A stretch of 64,000 nt of DNA from Amia ocellicauda (GCF_036373705.1 NC_089853.1:508501-572500); one strand, 5' to 3'; shown: positions 33,201 to 47,300, counted from the stretch's first letter. Numbers and translations: made by a program. Notes: generated by a model not told the origin, from the sequence alone.

Positions 33201-36200
33201 ACTGACACTGTACTGTAACACAGTCACTGCACTGTACTGTACCTCACTGTCACTGTACTGTACCGTACCACACTGTCAGTGTACTGTACCACACTGTCAC
33301 TGCACTGCACCACACTGACACTGTACTGTACCACACTGACATTGTACTGTACTGTAACACACTGTCACTGTACTGTACTGTAACACACTGTCACTGCACT
33401 GTACCACACTATCACTGTACTGTACCTCACTGTCATTGTACTGTACTGTAACACACTGTCACTGTCACTGTACTGTACCACACTGACACTGTACTGCACT
33501 GTACAACACTGACACTGTACTGTACCACACTGTACTGTAACACACTGTCACTGCACTGTACTGTACCACACTGTCACTGTACTGTACCTCAGTCACTGTA
33601 CTGTACTGTAACACACTGTCACTGTACTGTACTGTACCGTACTGTAACACACTGACACTGTACTGTAACACACTGTCACTGCACTGTACCTCACTGTCAC
33701 TGTACTATACCACACTGTCACTGTACTGTACCGTACCACACTGACACTGTACTGTACCACAGTCACTGCACTGTACTGTAACTCACTGTCACTGTACTGT
33801 ACTGTACCACACTGTCACTGTACTGTACCTCACTGTCACTGTACTGTACCACACTGACACTGTACTGCACTGTACCACACTGTCACTGTACTGTACCACA
33901 CTATCACTGTACTGTACCACACTGTCACTGTACTGTACCACACTGTCACTGTACTGTACTGTAACACACTGTCACTGCACTGTACTGTACCACACTGTCA
34001 CTGCACTGTAACACACTGTCACTGCACTGTACCACACTGTCACTGTACTGTACTGTACCACACTGTCACTGTACTGTACTGTATCACACTGACACTAACA
34101 CACTGACACTGTACTGTAACACACTGTCACTGCACTGTACTGTACCTCACTGTCACTGTACTATACCACACTGTCACTGTCACTGTACTGTACCTCACTG
34201 TCACTGTACTGTACCTCACTGTCACTGTACTGTACCACACTGTACTGTAACACACTGTCATTGCACTGTACCACACTGTCATTGTACTGTACTGTAACAC
34301 TGTCACTGTACTGTACTGTAACTCACTGTCACTGCACTGTACTGTACCACACTGTCACTGTACTGTACCACACTGACACTGTACTGCACTGTACCACACT
34401 GACACTGTACTGTACTGTACCACACTGTACTGTAACACTGTCACTGCACTGTACTATACCTCAGTCACTGTACTGTACTGTAACACACTGTCACTGTACT
34501 GTACTGTAACACACTGACACTGTACTGTACTGTAACACACTGACACTGTAACACACTGACACTGTACTGTAACACTGTCACTGCACTGTACTGTACCTCA
34601 CTGTCACTGTACTATACCACACTGTCACTGTACTGTACCGTACCACACTGACACTGTACTGTAACACAGTCACTGCACTGTACTGTACCTCACTGTCACT
34701 GTACTGTACCGTACCACACTGTCAGTGTACTGTACCTCACTGTCACTGTACTGTACCACACTGTCACTGCACTGCACCACACTGACACTGTACTGTACCA
34801 CACTGACATTGTACTGTACTGTACCACACTGTACTGTAACACACTGTCACTGCACTGCACTGTACCTCACTGTCACTGTACTGTACTGTACCACACTGTC
34901 ACTGTACTGCACTGTACCACACTGACATTGTACTGTACTGTACTACACTGTCACTGTACTGTACCACACTGACATTGTACTGTACTGTACCACACTGACA
35001 CTGTAACACACTGTCACTGCACTGTACCTCACTGTCACTGTACTGTACCATACCACGCTGTCACTGTACTGTACTGTAACACACTGTCACTGCACTGCAT
35101 TGTACCACACTGACATTGTACTGTACTGTACTACACTGTCACTGTACTGTACTGTACCACACTGACACTATAACACACTGTCACTGCACTGTACTGTACT
35201 GTACCTCACTGTCACTGTACTGTACCATACCACACTGTCACTGTACTGTACTGTACCTCACTGTCACTGTACTGTAACACACTGTCACTGCACTGTACTG
35301 TACTGTACCTCACTGTCACTGTACCATACCACACTGTCACTGTACTGTACCATACCACACTGTCACTGTACTGTACTGTACCTCACTGTCACTGTACTGT
35401 AACACACTGTCACTGTACTGTAACACACTGTCACTGCACTGTACTGTACCACACTGACACTTTACTGTACTGTACCACACTGTCACTGTACTGTACTGTA
35501 ACACACTGACACTAACACACTGACACTGTACTGTAACACACTGTCACTGCACTGTACTGTACCTCACTGTCACTGTACTATACCACACTGTCACTGTCAC
35601 TGTACTGTACCTCACTGTCACTGTACTGTACCACACTGACACTGTACTGTACCACACTGTACTGTAACACACTGTCATTGCACTGTACCACACTGTCATT
35701 GTACTGTACTGTAACACTGTCACTGTACTGTAACTCACTGTCACTGCACTGTACTGTACCACACTGTCACTGTACTGTACCACACTGACACTGTACTGCA
35801 CTGTACCACACTGACACTGTACTGTACCACACTGTACTGTAACACTGTCACTGTCACTGTACTGTACCTCAGTCACTGTACTGTACTGTAACACACTGTC
35901 ACTGTACTGTACTGTAACACACTGTCACTGTACTGTACTGTAACACACTGACACTGTAACACACTGACACTGTACTGTAACACTGTCACTGCACTGTACT
36001 GTACCTCACTGTCACTGTACTGTAACACTGTCACTGCACTGTACTGTACCTCACTGTCACTGTACTATACCACACTGTCACTGTACTGTACCGTACCACA
36101 CTGACACTGTACTGTACCACACTGACATTGTACTGTACTGTACCACACTGTCACTGTACTGTACTGTACCTCACTGTCACTGTACTGTAACACACTGTCA

Positions 36201-39049
36201 CTGCACTGTACTGTACTGTACCTCACTGTCACTGTACCATACCACACTGTCACTGTACTGTACCATACCACACTGTCACTGTACTGTACTGTACCTCACT
36301 GTCACTGTACTGTAACACACTGTCACTGTACTGTAACACACTGTCACTGCACTGTACTGTAACACACTGACACTATAACACACTGTCACTGCACTGTACT
36401 GTACCATACCACACTGTCACTGTACTGTACTGTACCTCACTGTCACTGTACTGTAACACACTGTCACTGCACTGTACTGTACTGTACCTCACTGTCACTG
36501 TACCATACCACACTGTCACTGTACTGTACCATACCACACTGTCACTGTACTGTACTGTACCTCACTGTCACTGTACTGTAACACACTGTCACTGTACTGT
36601 AACACACTGTCACTGCACTGTACTGTACCACACTGACACTTTACTGTACTGTACCACACTGTCACTGTACTGTACTGTAACACACTGACACTAACACACT
36701 GACACTGTACTGTAACACACTGTCACTGCACTGTACTGTACCTCACTGTCACTGTACTATACCACACTGTCACTGTCACTGTACTGTACCTCACTGTCAC
36801 TGTACTGTACCACACTGACACTGTACTGTACCACACTGTACTGTAACACACTGTCATTGCACTGTACCACACTGTCATTGTACTGTACTGTAACACTGTC
36901 ACTGTACTGTAACTCACTGTCACTGCACTGTACTGTACCACACTGTCACTGTACTGTACCACACTGACACTGTACTGCACTGTACCACACTGACACTGTA
37001 CTGTACCACACTGTACTGTAACACTGTCACTGTCACTGTACTGTACCTCAGTCACTGTACTGTACTGTAACACACTGTCACTGTACTGTACTGTAACACA
37101 CTGTCACTGTACTGTACTGTAACACACTGACACTGTAACACACTGACACTGTACTGTAACACTGTCACTGCACTGTACTGTACCTCACTGTCACTGTACT
37201 GTAACACTGTCACTGCACTGTACTGTACCTCACTGTCACTGTACTATACCACACTGTCACTGTACTGTACCGTACCACACTGACACTGTACTGTACCACA
37301 CTGACATTGTACTGTACTGTACCACACTGTCACTGTACTGTACTGTACCTCACTGTCACTGTACTGTAACACACTGTCACTGCACTGTACTGTACTGTAC
37401 CTCACTGTCACTGTACCATACCACACTGTCACTGTACTGTACCATACCACACTGTCACTGTACTGTACTGTACCTCACTGTCACTGTACTGTAACACACT
37501 GTCACTGTACTGTAACACACTGTCACTGCACTGTACTGTACCACACTGACACTTTACTGTACTGTACCACACTGTCACTGTACTGTACTGTAACACACTG
37601 ACACTAACACACTGACACTGTACTGTAACACACTGTCACTGCACTGTACTGTACCTCACTGTCACTGTACTATACCACACTGTCACTGTCACTGTACTGT
37701 ACCTCACTGTCACTGTACTGTACCACACTGACACTGTACTGTACCACACTGTACTGTAACACACTGTCATTGCACTGTACCACACTGTCATTGTACTGTA
37801 CTGTAACACTGTCACTGTACTGTAACTCACTGTCACTGCACTGTACTGTACCACACTGTCACTGTACTGTACCACACTGACACTGTACTGCACTGTACCA
37901 CACTGACACTGTACTGTACTGTACCACACTGTACTGTAACACTGTCACTGTCACTGTACTGTACCTCAGTCACTGTACTGTACTGTAACACACGGTCACT
38001 GTACTGTACTGTAACACACTGTCACTGTACTGTACTGTAACACACTGTCACTGTACTGTACTGTAACACACTGACACTGTAACACACTGACACTGTACTG
38101 TAACACTGTCACTGCACTGTACTGTACCTCACTGTCACTGTACTGTAACACTGTCACTGCACTGTACTGTACCTCACTGTCACTGTACTATACCACACTG
38201 TCACTGTACTGTACCGTACCACACTGACACTGTACTGTACCACACTGACATTGTACTGTACTGTACCACACTGTACTGTAACACACTGTCACTGCACTGC
38301 ACTGTACTGTACCTCACTGTCACTGTACTGTACTGTACCACACTGTCACTGTACTGCACTGTACCACACTGACATTGTACTGTACTGTACTACACTGTAC
38401 TGTACTGTACCACACTGACACTGTAACACACTGTCACTGCACTGTACTGTACCTCACTGTCACTGTACTGTACCATACCACGCTGTCACTGTACTGTACC
38501 GTACCACACTGTCACTGTACTGTACCTCACTGTCACTGTACTGTACTGTAACACACTGTCACTGCACTGCATTGTACCACACTGACATTGTACTGTACTG
38601 TACTACACTGTCACTGTACTGTACTGTACCACACTGACACTGTAACACACTGTCACTGCACTGTACTGTACTGTACCTCACTGTCACTGTACTGTACCAT
38701 ACCACACTGTCACTGTACTGTACCTCACTGTCACTGTACTGTAACACACTGTCACTGCACTGTACTGTACTGTACCTCACTGTCACTGTACCATACCACA
38801 CTGTCACTGTACTGTACTGTACCATACCACACTGTCACTGTACTGTACCTCACTGTCACTGTACTGTAACACACTGTCACTGTACTGTAACACACTGTCA
38901 CTGCACTGTACTGTACCACACTGACACTTTACTGTACTGTACCACACTGACACTGTCACTGTACTGTACCACACTGTACTGTAACACACTGACACTGTAC
39001 TGTACTGCACTGTACCACAATGACACTGCACTGTACTGTTCAACACTCC
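30250..39049 (+). repeat. 8.8-kb satellite CACTGTCACTGTACTGTACCACACTG with higher-order repeats
   Basis: The array is built almost only from CACTGTCACTGTACTGTACC, ACACTG, AACACACTG and ACCTCACTG words in varying order. It has higher-order structure. The rare marker GACACTTTACTG occurs with TTTACTG at 35461, 36640, 37553 and 38928 (spacings 1179, 913 and 1375). The 35.5-36.6 kb and 36.7-37.8 kb segments appear to be direct copies 1179 bp apart, and another pair lies 1809 bp apart (32452 and 34261). It fills the whole space between POLR2L and the 3' end of EPS8L2. All open frames here (QYSDSVVQYS-type translations) are repeat artefacts. Confidence 0.95.
30391..30703 (-). mobile_element. CR1-like LINE 3' fragment inserted in the satellite
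   Basis: About 310 bp match the 3' end of the LINE at 62340-62664 in reverse orientation: ATAAGAACATAAGAAAGTG at the terminus, through CTCTTCAGCCACATCGCTGG, to TCCTCTGGTTTGGTATGGTC. Satellite sequence lies on both sides, so this 5'-truncated copy landed in the array or its edge. Confidence 0.88.
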
Positions 39050-39120
39050 CACTGCACCGTGATGCCAAAAAAACAACATATAAATAAACACATATTTGCA
39101 TAGATTCAAACCAGTATATA

Positions 39121-39126
39121 TTTATT
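39121..39126 (-). terminator. eps8l2: Candidate poly(A) signal for EPS8L2
   Basis: TTTATT on the + strand gives AATAAA on the minus strand, about 720 bp downstream of the EPS8L2 stop and just short of the satellite. Other A-rich hexamers are possible. Confidence 0.45.
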
Positions 39127-39746
39127 GAGCATTTCCAGACTGAATCACTGACTGCTGTATATACAAATATACTCATTATTATTTTGAAGCCATTCATTTT
39201 GCATATATTAAAATCTTAAGCATTTAATTGATTTCCCAGTTCCACAATGATGTCAACTGCCCCCCCTCCACACACTCACCCAGACACACACTCACCGAAC
39301 CATTCTCACAGACACTCACAGAGAAACACACGCTCACACACTGAGGAGGGCAGAGGCATGCACACACACACAAACACACACACACACACAGATAAACACA
39401 GATGCACACACACACACACACACACACAGACAACAACCACCAGAAATCACCGATGCGGAGATGGTGGCTGCACAGAGGAACACATACAGAGCGGCAGGGA
39501 AAAGACAAGTAGAATAAAATAAATACAGATTATTATAATAATGATTATTATTGTTGTTGTTTGAATGTCTTAATGTCTCTCCAGTTTAAAAAGGAAAGAG
39601 GGAGAGAAGGAGAGAGGGATAGAGCAAGAGAGGAATGGAGGGTGAGAGAAAGATGGAGGAAACTGACAGATATAAAATCAGAGAAGACAGAGGGTGAGAC
39701 GGGGAGAGAGAGAAGGAGAAAGAGGGAGGGGAGGTGCAGGGGCCGG

Positions 39747-39801
<55 letters not shown>

Positions 39802-39848
39802 GCAGCAGGGGGCGGGGCCTGGCTGACTGACAGGCAGTGTGAGCGCGC
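39127..39848 (-). other. eps8l2: EPS8L2 3' UTR region with CA and CT microsatellites
   Basis: Holds CA-rich DNA (39270-39430), GA-rich DNA (39590-39730) and a (TC)n run at 39750-39799, followed by GCAGCAGGGGGCGGGG at 39801-39816, which resembles a CTCF core with one mismatch. No coding exon lies downstream of the EPS8L2 stop. Confidence 0.5.
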
Positions 39849-42800
39849 TCAGTCCTGTGAGGTGGAGTTGATTCTCTCTTGCTGTCTCTTCATGATCTCT
39901 TGCAGCTCAGAGTCTCCACGGCTCTTCTACAGAGAGAGGAAGGGAGAGAGCAAGAGAAAAGCGAGGGAGCAGTAGAGGGATGTAGGGGGGAGAGAGGGAG
40001 ACAGAAGATGGAGTGGAGAGTATGAGTCTCCATACTCTGTCTATAAAATCACAATTTTCCAGTTTCCATATTTTATACAATTTCTACACAGTCTCTGTGT
40101 GCATTGTGCGGTGTGGTGAGGTGTGCAGTGTTCAGTATGCGGTACAGTGTGGGGCGTAATGTGCAGTGTGTGGTGCAGTGTGCGGTGTGTGCGGTGCAGT
40201 GTGCGGTGCGTTGTGTGCAGTGCGTTGTGTGCGGTGCAGTGTGCGGTGCAGTGTGGTGTGTGGTGTGTGGTGTGTGGTGTGCGGTGTGCGGTGTGCGGTG
40301 TGCGGTGTGCGGTGTGCGGTGCGGTGCAGTGCAGTGCAGTGCAGTGCAGTGCAGTGCAGTGCAGTGCTGACCTCCAGCTGGGCCTTCTGCACGGTGACCT
40401 GGCTGTAGACACGCGATCCCTCCTCCCCGCACACCTTCCGCAGCTCCTCCTTATTGAGGGAGAAGAGCTGAGCGCCAGTCAGGATCCCCAGACACTCCAC
40501 CGTCCTGCAGGAGAGAGGGAGAGGGAGAGAAAGAGATGGGGGTGGAATTGGGGGTCAGTTTTGCTTTATTAGTGCCCCAGTGTGTCAGTGTGTCAGAGCC
40601 CCAGTGTGTCAGTGCCCCACTGAGTCAGTGCCCCAGGGTGTCGGTGTGTCAGTGCCCCAGTGTGTAGGTGTGTCAGTGCCCCAGTGTGTAGGTGTGTCAG
40701 TGCCCCAGGGTGTCGGTGTGTCAGTGCCCCAGTGCCCCAATGACTCACGGCTTGGTAAAGTTCTTGCTCTGAAGCCAGGCGGTGACCTGCGTAGGGGGTG
40801 AGTCGAAGGCCAGAGGGAGGGCGCTGGCAGGGCGTTCCACTCTGAAGTTGCGTGGGGGGGGCTTGTTGGTGATCCTCATCAGCAGCTCATCATTCAGCGC
40901 TGAGAGAGCAAGAGAGTGAGAGAGTGAGAGAGAGGGTTGCAAGCAGGGAATAAAATTAACACTGGCTAAATCTACCCGCATTTGGTGGGTGGCGGGTAAA
41001 TCTGTCAATTTTATCAGCCACTTTGGCGGGTAGCCAACAAGTGTACGGGAACTCAACTTTTAGTTTCTGATGGAGTATTTGTCAGTATGTTTCAAAATAC
41101 GAATTCATTTGTTGACGTTGTAGTGTTGGTATGTTAGTTGATATGGCAAACCGCAATATCATGTTTTTTTTTTAAATATATGGCATCGGGAAAGTCTTCC
41201 GTCCAGGAGGACATATTTCATGAAGAGCAATGAAGCAGATTACGGTGGTTAAGGATGTGGAAAAATAATTACTTTTAATTTCTTTTCATAGTCATTACTG
41301 ACTTTTTAATTACCTGGATCAAAGTTTTTCAGAATTATAATATGACAGAAATGGAAAGAGGAGCAACAAACACATTATACACACACAGCCGGCTATTGCT
41401 CTTTATTGTGTATTCGCTGGAACTCGAGCGCAGTTATTTTTCCGAATGAAGAGCAGCAGTCTGAGTGTGGTGTGGAGAGGAAAAGTCAAACGTTTAGTCA
41501 AGTAGACTGTATAAATTAGCTAGCTAGATAGGTCTTATACATTTTGTATTTCGTTGTTGTGACCAGAAAACATTGCCACAAGGATGCTCATATAAGGCAT
41601 TTTCATTGCAGCTCACATTGCTAAACTGGCAATTGAATGAAAATGTATAAAAAATGAAAAACATATTGGTCGGTCAATTACAGCTGTAATTGCAGAATAG
41701 TCCTTTATAAAACAAATAGTCACAACCTTTATAGTTAATTTGAAATTGTGACAATAAAAAGTCGTGATAATGTTGGGACAATAATACAAGTCTGACACGA
41801 CGTGCGTGAGAGTTGACAGGTCTGCTGTTTATTATGTTTATTATGCCATTTCCACACGTCTTCTAATGTATTTTTACATAGATATTTATTTAACAAAGTT
41901 GCTGTGTTTGATAAGTATTCATCAGTTGCATCAATTACAACGTATACATTTATGGGGAAACGATTTGCGATAGAGACGTGCATTTTTTGCTGCGTAGCGG
42001 AGATTCTGCTGAAGAGGAACGTGCGGTTTGTTTGCATCGTGTCTTTGCTGGCGTGCGGTATTGACCAATGGAAAAGACGTCACTGTCTGTCATCATTCCT
42101 AGAGATTATATATTTTTTACCCAACTACAGACTGTGACTCTATGAATATCTAGCCCAGTGGTTCTCAAACCTGTCCTGGAGTATCACCTGTCCTGCTGGT
42201 TTTTGTTCCAACCGAGCTCTCAATTACTTAATTGAACCCTTAATTTAAGTAATTTGATTACATTTGACTCTTTAAATTGTGTAACTGATAAAAAGTTGGC
42301 TCCTTAATAATTTCCTTATACGATTTTATACTTAACTTAAAACCCCTACTATTAAAACTTATTAAAAGGCTCTGATTTAGGAAATGATTCGTTCAATGAA
42401 GTAATTGAGAGCTCGGTTGGAACAAAAACCAGCAGGACAGGTGGTACTCCATGACAGCTTTGAGAACCACTGATCTAGCCAATCCAATGAAATCTTTTTA
42501 ATGATGTGCAGAAACCCAGAGAAGGGAGTTGCAGTGAAGAGGAAGAGGAGTATGGAGAGCGACAGTGTGTTTCCATATATCACCCCTTCTCATGTGTTAG
42601 TTTAGTGCAGTGGCCTCAAACTCAATTCCTGGGCCAGAGCCATGTGCATGCTGGTTTTCGTTCCAACCGATTCCTCAGTTACTTCATTTGTCCAATTAAT
42701 TTTTTTATATTTTACATATTTGAAAAAATATATTGTGAGGTATTTTACTGTTGATGGTCTAAAAGTGCATTTGATTCAAGGTACAGTTGCTCATAAAATA

Positions 42801-44350
42801 TCCTGGGGCCTGGATAGGTGTTTAAATGCATCTAGATAATTAAACAACTAGACCAATTAACACTTATTGCGTTTATACAGATCCCCATTAGCTGCCATGT
42901 TATTGCATATGTGATTGATTAATTTGAAAACGATGCTCCCGCACTGTCTGTACTAGCAAGTGTTATAATTCAACAGAATGCAATGTTTTGATCAAAGACC
43001 TTATAACACTTGCAAGTAGAAACTGTGTGGGAGCTTGTTTTTTCTATCCAGATCCTTTTCCCTCATACATACCTGTCTAGTCTATACAGGTGTGCAATTA
43101 ACTTTTGTTATGGTGACTGATTAATTATCTGAATAAATACCACATTTTAATATGTTCACCACACATTTATGCACCCTCATGCATTTTTGGTGATGTTTGC
43201 CTTTGGCTGGTAAGTTTTTTCCTTCTAACAAACACGGTGGCTAGTCGCCAAAATAGTTAATTTTATCCCCTGGTTGCAAGGAGAAGAGGGAGAGTGAAGA
43301 CTCTGTATAGGATGTTGAAGAAAGTGTTTTGTGAAAAACACAATGAAAGATTACACAGTGCTGAAATAGCCTACAGATGTCTGCTGTGAATTTGTTTATG
43401 ACTTAATCGTTTCTCAAGATAGGCAGGAATGTTTCTGTTAATGAGCGATTGACACTAGGTAAATGACCACCGTGGGATCGCATCTTCCTAGTGCACATCA
43501 AAGACGGACATCTGCTTTTTGTATCCATCACCTCTTCACGGGAGGACAGATCGTAAACGGACCTGTATCTTCCGATTCGATGAACGGCCATAAGATGTTA
43601 CGTCATTTTTCCTATAAAGTTGTACTCATGTTTGTAAACATTAAGCCTCACTGAAGGAATTATTCCTGACGTGGGGCTTCCGAGCGGCTCGATTAAAGTT
43701 CTGTTTGCTTTATCTCCGCGACTTCTCCACTTATTTCCGAGATGGTTCTACAGAGAGGGAGTAGGGCACAGGGAGAGAGGGAGAGAGGGAGAGGTGTAGA
43801 GGGTTTTACTCACGGTCTTTCTCTTTGTGGGGCTTGTTTGCACCCCCCATCTCAAAGCTGCCTCCCTGACCTGCAGGGCTGGAGGGGGAGGCAGGCCCTC
43901 GGAATGGCTGGTGGGAGAGGAGAAAGACAGAGGTCACCTAGAGAGACCTTGGTACAGGTGTGCAGATTATACAGGTGTACCTGGCTGTACAGGGTCTCAG
44001 GTGTGTGTAGGTGTGTGTACCTGGCTGTACAGAGGCTCAGGCAGGCCATGCTCCTCCAGCTTGACGATGTCCAGGATGTTGTAGGGCACGTACCCCGCCT
44101 GCCCAATGCGGCTACGCAGCAGCCACCACTGCTTGTCATCCTCCAGCACCTGGGCAGACAACAGTCACACAACCACACTGATACACAACCACACAACCAC
44201 AGTCACACACACTGATACACAACCACACAGTCACACAACCACACAGACACAGAAACACAGAGATACTGATACACAACCACACAGTCACACTAACACACAA
44301 GTACACAACCATATGACTGACTGACTGACAGATGCACTGACCCACAGTCT

Positions 44351-44389
<39 letters not shown>

Positions 44390-47300
44390 TCCAGCACCTC
44401 GTCCTGCAGCACTGACAGCTCATTGGCGTTTCTGGCCACGAAGTGATAGCGAATCTTAACGTATTTCTTTGGCTTACTGAGGGAGGAGTCGAAACTTCTG
44501 CAGAGAGGAGAGGAGAGGGGTTGAGGGAGAGGAAAAGAGGAGGATCAAGAAACATTGGCCAAGAGAAAAAGGGAGGGAGACTTATTTGAATATATTAACA
44601 AGTCAAAGCTGGATCCTGACCATCCGCAGGTCTGCAAACTGTTGTTATGAATTGTGTGAACAGCAACAACATCAACAGCAACAAAACACAACAGAACCCC
44701 AAAAACAACAACACAACACAACAGCACCAACATCAACTCAATAACAATAATCTTGCAATTTCAATAATGAAATACTCTTGTTAATCTCATTAGTGGCTAA
44801 CTGAGATTAGACTCACCCATTGGATGAGGGGTAGGACTGCGCTGCGGGGAACTGGGAGAGAGATAGAGAAAGAGAAAGGGGGACAAAGTGGGAGAGAGAG
44901 AGGGAGAGGTAGAGAGGGAGAGAGAGAACAGGGGAGAGAGTTACTGGCAGTGTTAGTGAGTATAATGTTATAGCGAACCCCCTGTCTCCCCACTCCTCCT
45001 ACTCCCTCTCTCTGTCTTTCATCATCTTTTGTCGCCTGACCACTCCATCCTTCTATCTCTCTTTTTCTCAAACCACCCCTCCTTTCTATCCCTCTACCCC
45101 TCCTCTTCCTCCTAACATCCCTCTCCTCTCTCAAATTTCAAATTCAAGGTGCTTTATTGGCCTGACCAATCACAGTATTACCAAAGCAGATACAGATGTA
45201 ATATCCAACAAGACAAACATGACCAGATACAATGGAACGAATACCATACACACTAAAATACAGTAAAATATAAACCATACTTGGTATATGTATCAAGACC
45301 AGTGTTGCCAATCATGACCACAAAAAAAGCAATGAACCCGACTGTTTTGATTTTGTTTTTCAAATGGAGTCCAGCAGGTCGGTGTCACACTCTCTCTCTC
45401 TCTCTCTCTCCCTCTCTCTCCCTCTCCCTCCCCCCTCACCCTCTCCCTCTCTCTCTCTCTCTCTCTCACTCTCACCTCATCGGTTGAAGGCTTCCTCCTG
45501 TACTCAGGTGTGGGGGTGAGTGGGGCTGACCCCTCTGTTTCCCAGGCAACGCCCCGGAACAGCTCTGCCGGCGGCTCCCAGCCATTCCGGAACTTGGGAT
45601 GGTAGGGCGGGACATACTGATCCCTTGGCCAATCAGCCCTGAGAGAGTTAGAGGGAGCATGAATACAGGGAGAGGAGACACGGAGTGACAAAGTCTGTGT
45701 TGTGCGTCAGTGTGTGCTGTGTGTCAGTGTGCGAGTGTCGTGTCTTACCGAGGGCGTGTCCAGGCGTCCCCCAGCAGCTCGTACAGGCTGGTCTCCGTGG
45801 GGGACAGGTGCCCCCGCAGGAACTGCACGGCCTCTCGGCACAGCAGGGGGCTGAGCACTGACTGTGCCACCTCCGGCCCCCCGCAGCTCTGCAGCACCTG
45901 CACAGCAGCACAACACAGTCACAAAGCAGCACAGCACAGTCACACAACAGCACAGCAGTGCAATCATGCAATCACAAAACCCCACATCAATGACAATGCA
46001 ACAGCACAATCACACTGCCATCCTCCCTCTCCCTCCCTCTCTCTCACCATCTCCAGGGGTCCAAACAGGAAGTGGATGAGCTCTGCTGCGCTGGGGTTCT
46101 GGATGTGCTTCCTCAGTTTGGCCTGCAGGGGCAGCGAGGAGCAGCATCAGACCACTGCACTGTACCTCACTGTGCTGGACTGGACTTGACTGAGCTGCCT
46201 CCTTTCAAATCCATCTTTCTCCTCCCTACCCTTCCCATTCTATCACTCCCCTCCTCTGTCCCTCTATCCCTCCCTCGCTCTCCCCCTCCCCTCGCTCACC
46301 AGCAGATTGAAGGCCAGTTTTATTTTCTGCAGGCTATCAGTGAACTCCGCCTGAGTCGGAGGCTTGGCTCTCAGGGTCAGCATCCCCTCTGTGGAGAGGA
46401 GGAGATGAAGGGAGGGAGAGAGAGAGAGAGAGAGGCAGGGAGGGAGAGGGAGAGTTAATAGTAACAATAATAATAACAAATCTATCAGCATCTCCTTCCC
46501 TCTCTCCCTCTCGCTCTCCCTCCATCTCTCCCTCTCTCTCTTTCACTCTCTCAGTACCTGCTGGAGCCTTCTTCTTGTTCTTTTTACTCCTCTTCCTCTG
46601 GTTGAGCTGATTGAAGGCCTCTGCTGCCTTCTGCAGCCGTGCCACGAACAGCTCGATGTCGTCCAGAGCGCAGTTCAGGATTTGCTGAGAGAGTATCAAT
46701 GTGTCAGTCAGTCACTCAGTCAGTCTGTGTGTCAGTCACTCAGTGTGTCGGTGTGTCAATATCTCACCACGTCCTTCTCGATGCGCTGTGCCAGGTCCTT
46801 GTGCGACTCCTCCTGCTCAGGAAAACTGGAACCCTGTCTCTCTCGCTCTGACACACACAAACAGTGACAGTTCAATTAATATCTACAGGGTTCATTGTGC
46901 ATTGTAGCCCTATGCCCAGTGTCTATAGAGTCTGTGTCCGTTGTCTCAGAGCCTCACCTTTCTGTGAGGAGGGCAGTGCGGCCACACGACCTTTCCCCCT
47001 GGGTCGGGCGTGGCTGGGGGCGGGGCTGGGCGGCAGGATGGATTCACGTCGTCGCTTCATCTTCTCCTGGTTCACCCTGCAACACAGATTATTAACAATA
47101 ATAATGATCTATATATTTAATTAAGTTGAACTGAAGCGCTTAGAAGTGGCCACACCTCTCCAGAGATCAGTCCACCACGCTGGCATGTCTCCCAGTTCAC
47201 CCCAGACACGGCCGAGCGACAGCAGACGCTGTGCCGCTTTATATACCATCACCCTCCACTGACACCACGAGATGGCATGGAGTCGACAGTAGCAGCCTGG

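Larger units (their letters stand above)
40944..43272. mobile_element. hAT-type DNA transposon, 2.33 kb, no intact transposase
   Basis: The insert in an EPS8L2 intron is flanked by a perfect 8-bp target duplication GTTGCAAG (40936-40943 and 43273-43280), the hallmark length of hAT insertions. Termini are inverted repeats: CAGGGAATAAAATTAAC on the left and CAGGGGATAAAATTAAC on the right (reversed), 16 of 17 matching. The next bases also mirror loosely, with GCCACC and TTTGGCG blocks near each end. The interior has only short frames and no recognisable transposase, so it is non-autonomous or decayed. A second hAT element sits inside it. Confidence 0.85.

Noticed and set aside
30526..38869. Many frames of the form V-Q-Y-S-D-S-V or H-C-T-V-L-Y in the large satellite
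   Set aside because: Repeat translations without start context, splice sites or non-repeat sequence.
40041..40572. Cys/Val-rich frames near the 3' end of EPS8L2
   Set aside because: GTGCAGTGCGG repeat translations overlapping the real minus-strand exon 40504-40372.
41735..42137. Frames of 77-100 codons inside the hAT element, considered as transposase remains
   Set aside because: No hAT dimerisation block (such as the C-terminal W-x-L-F-P type region) or BED-finger cysteines could be seen.
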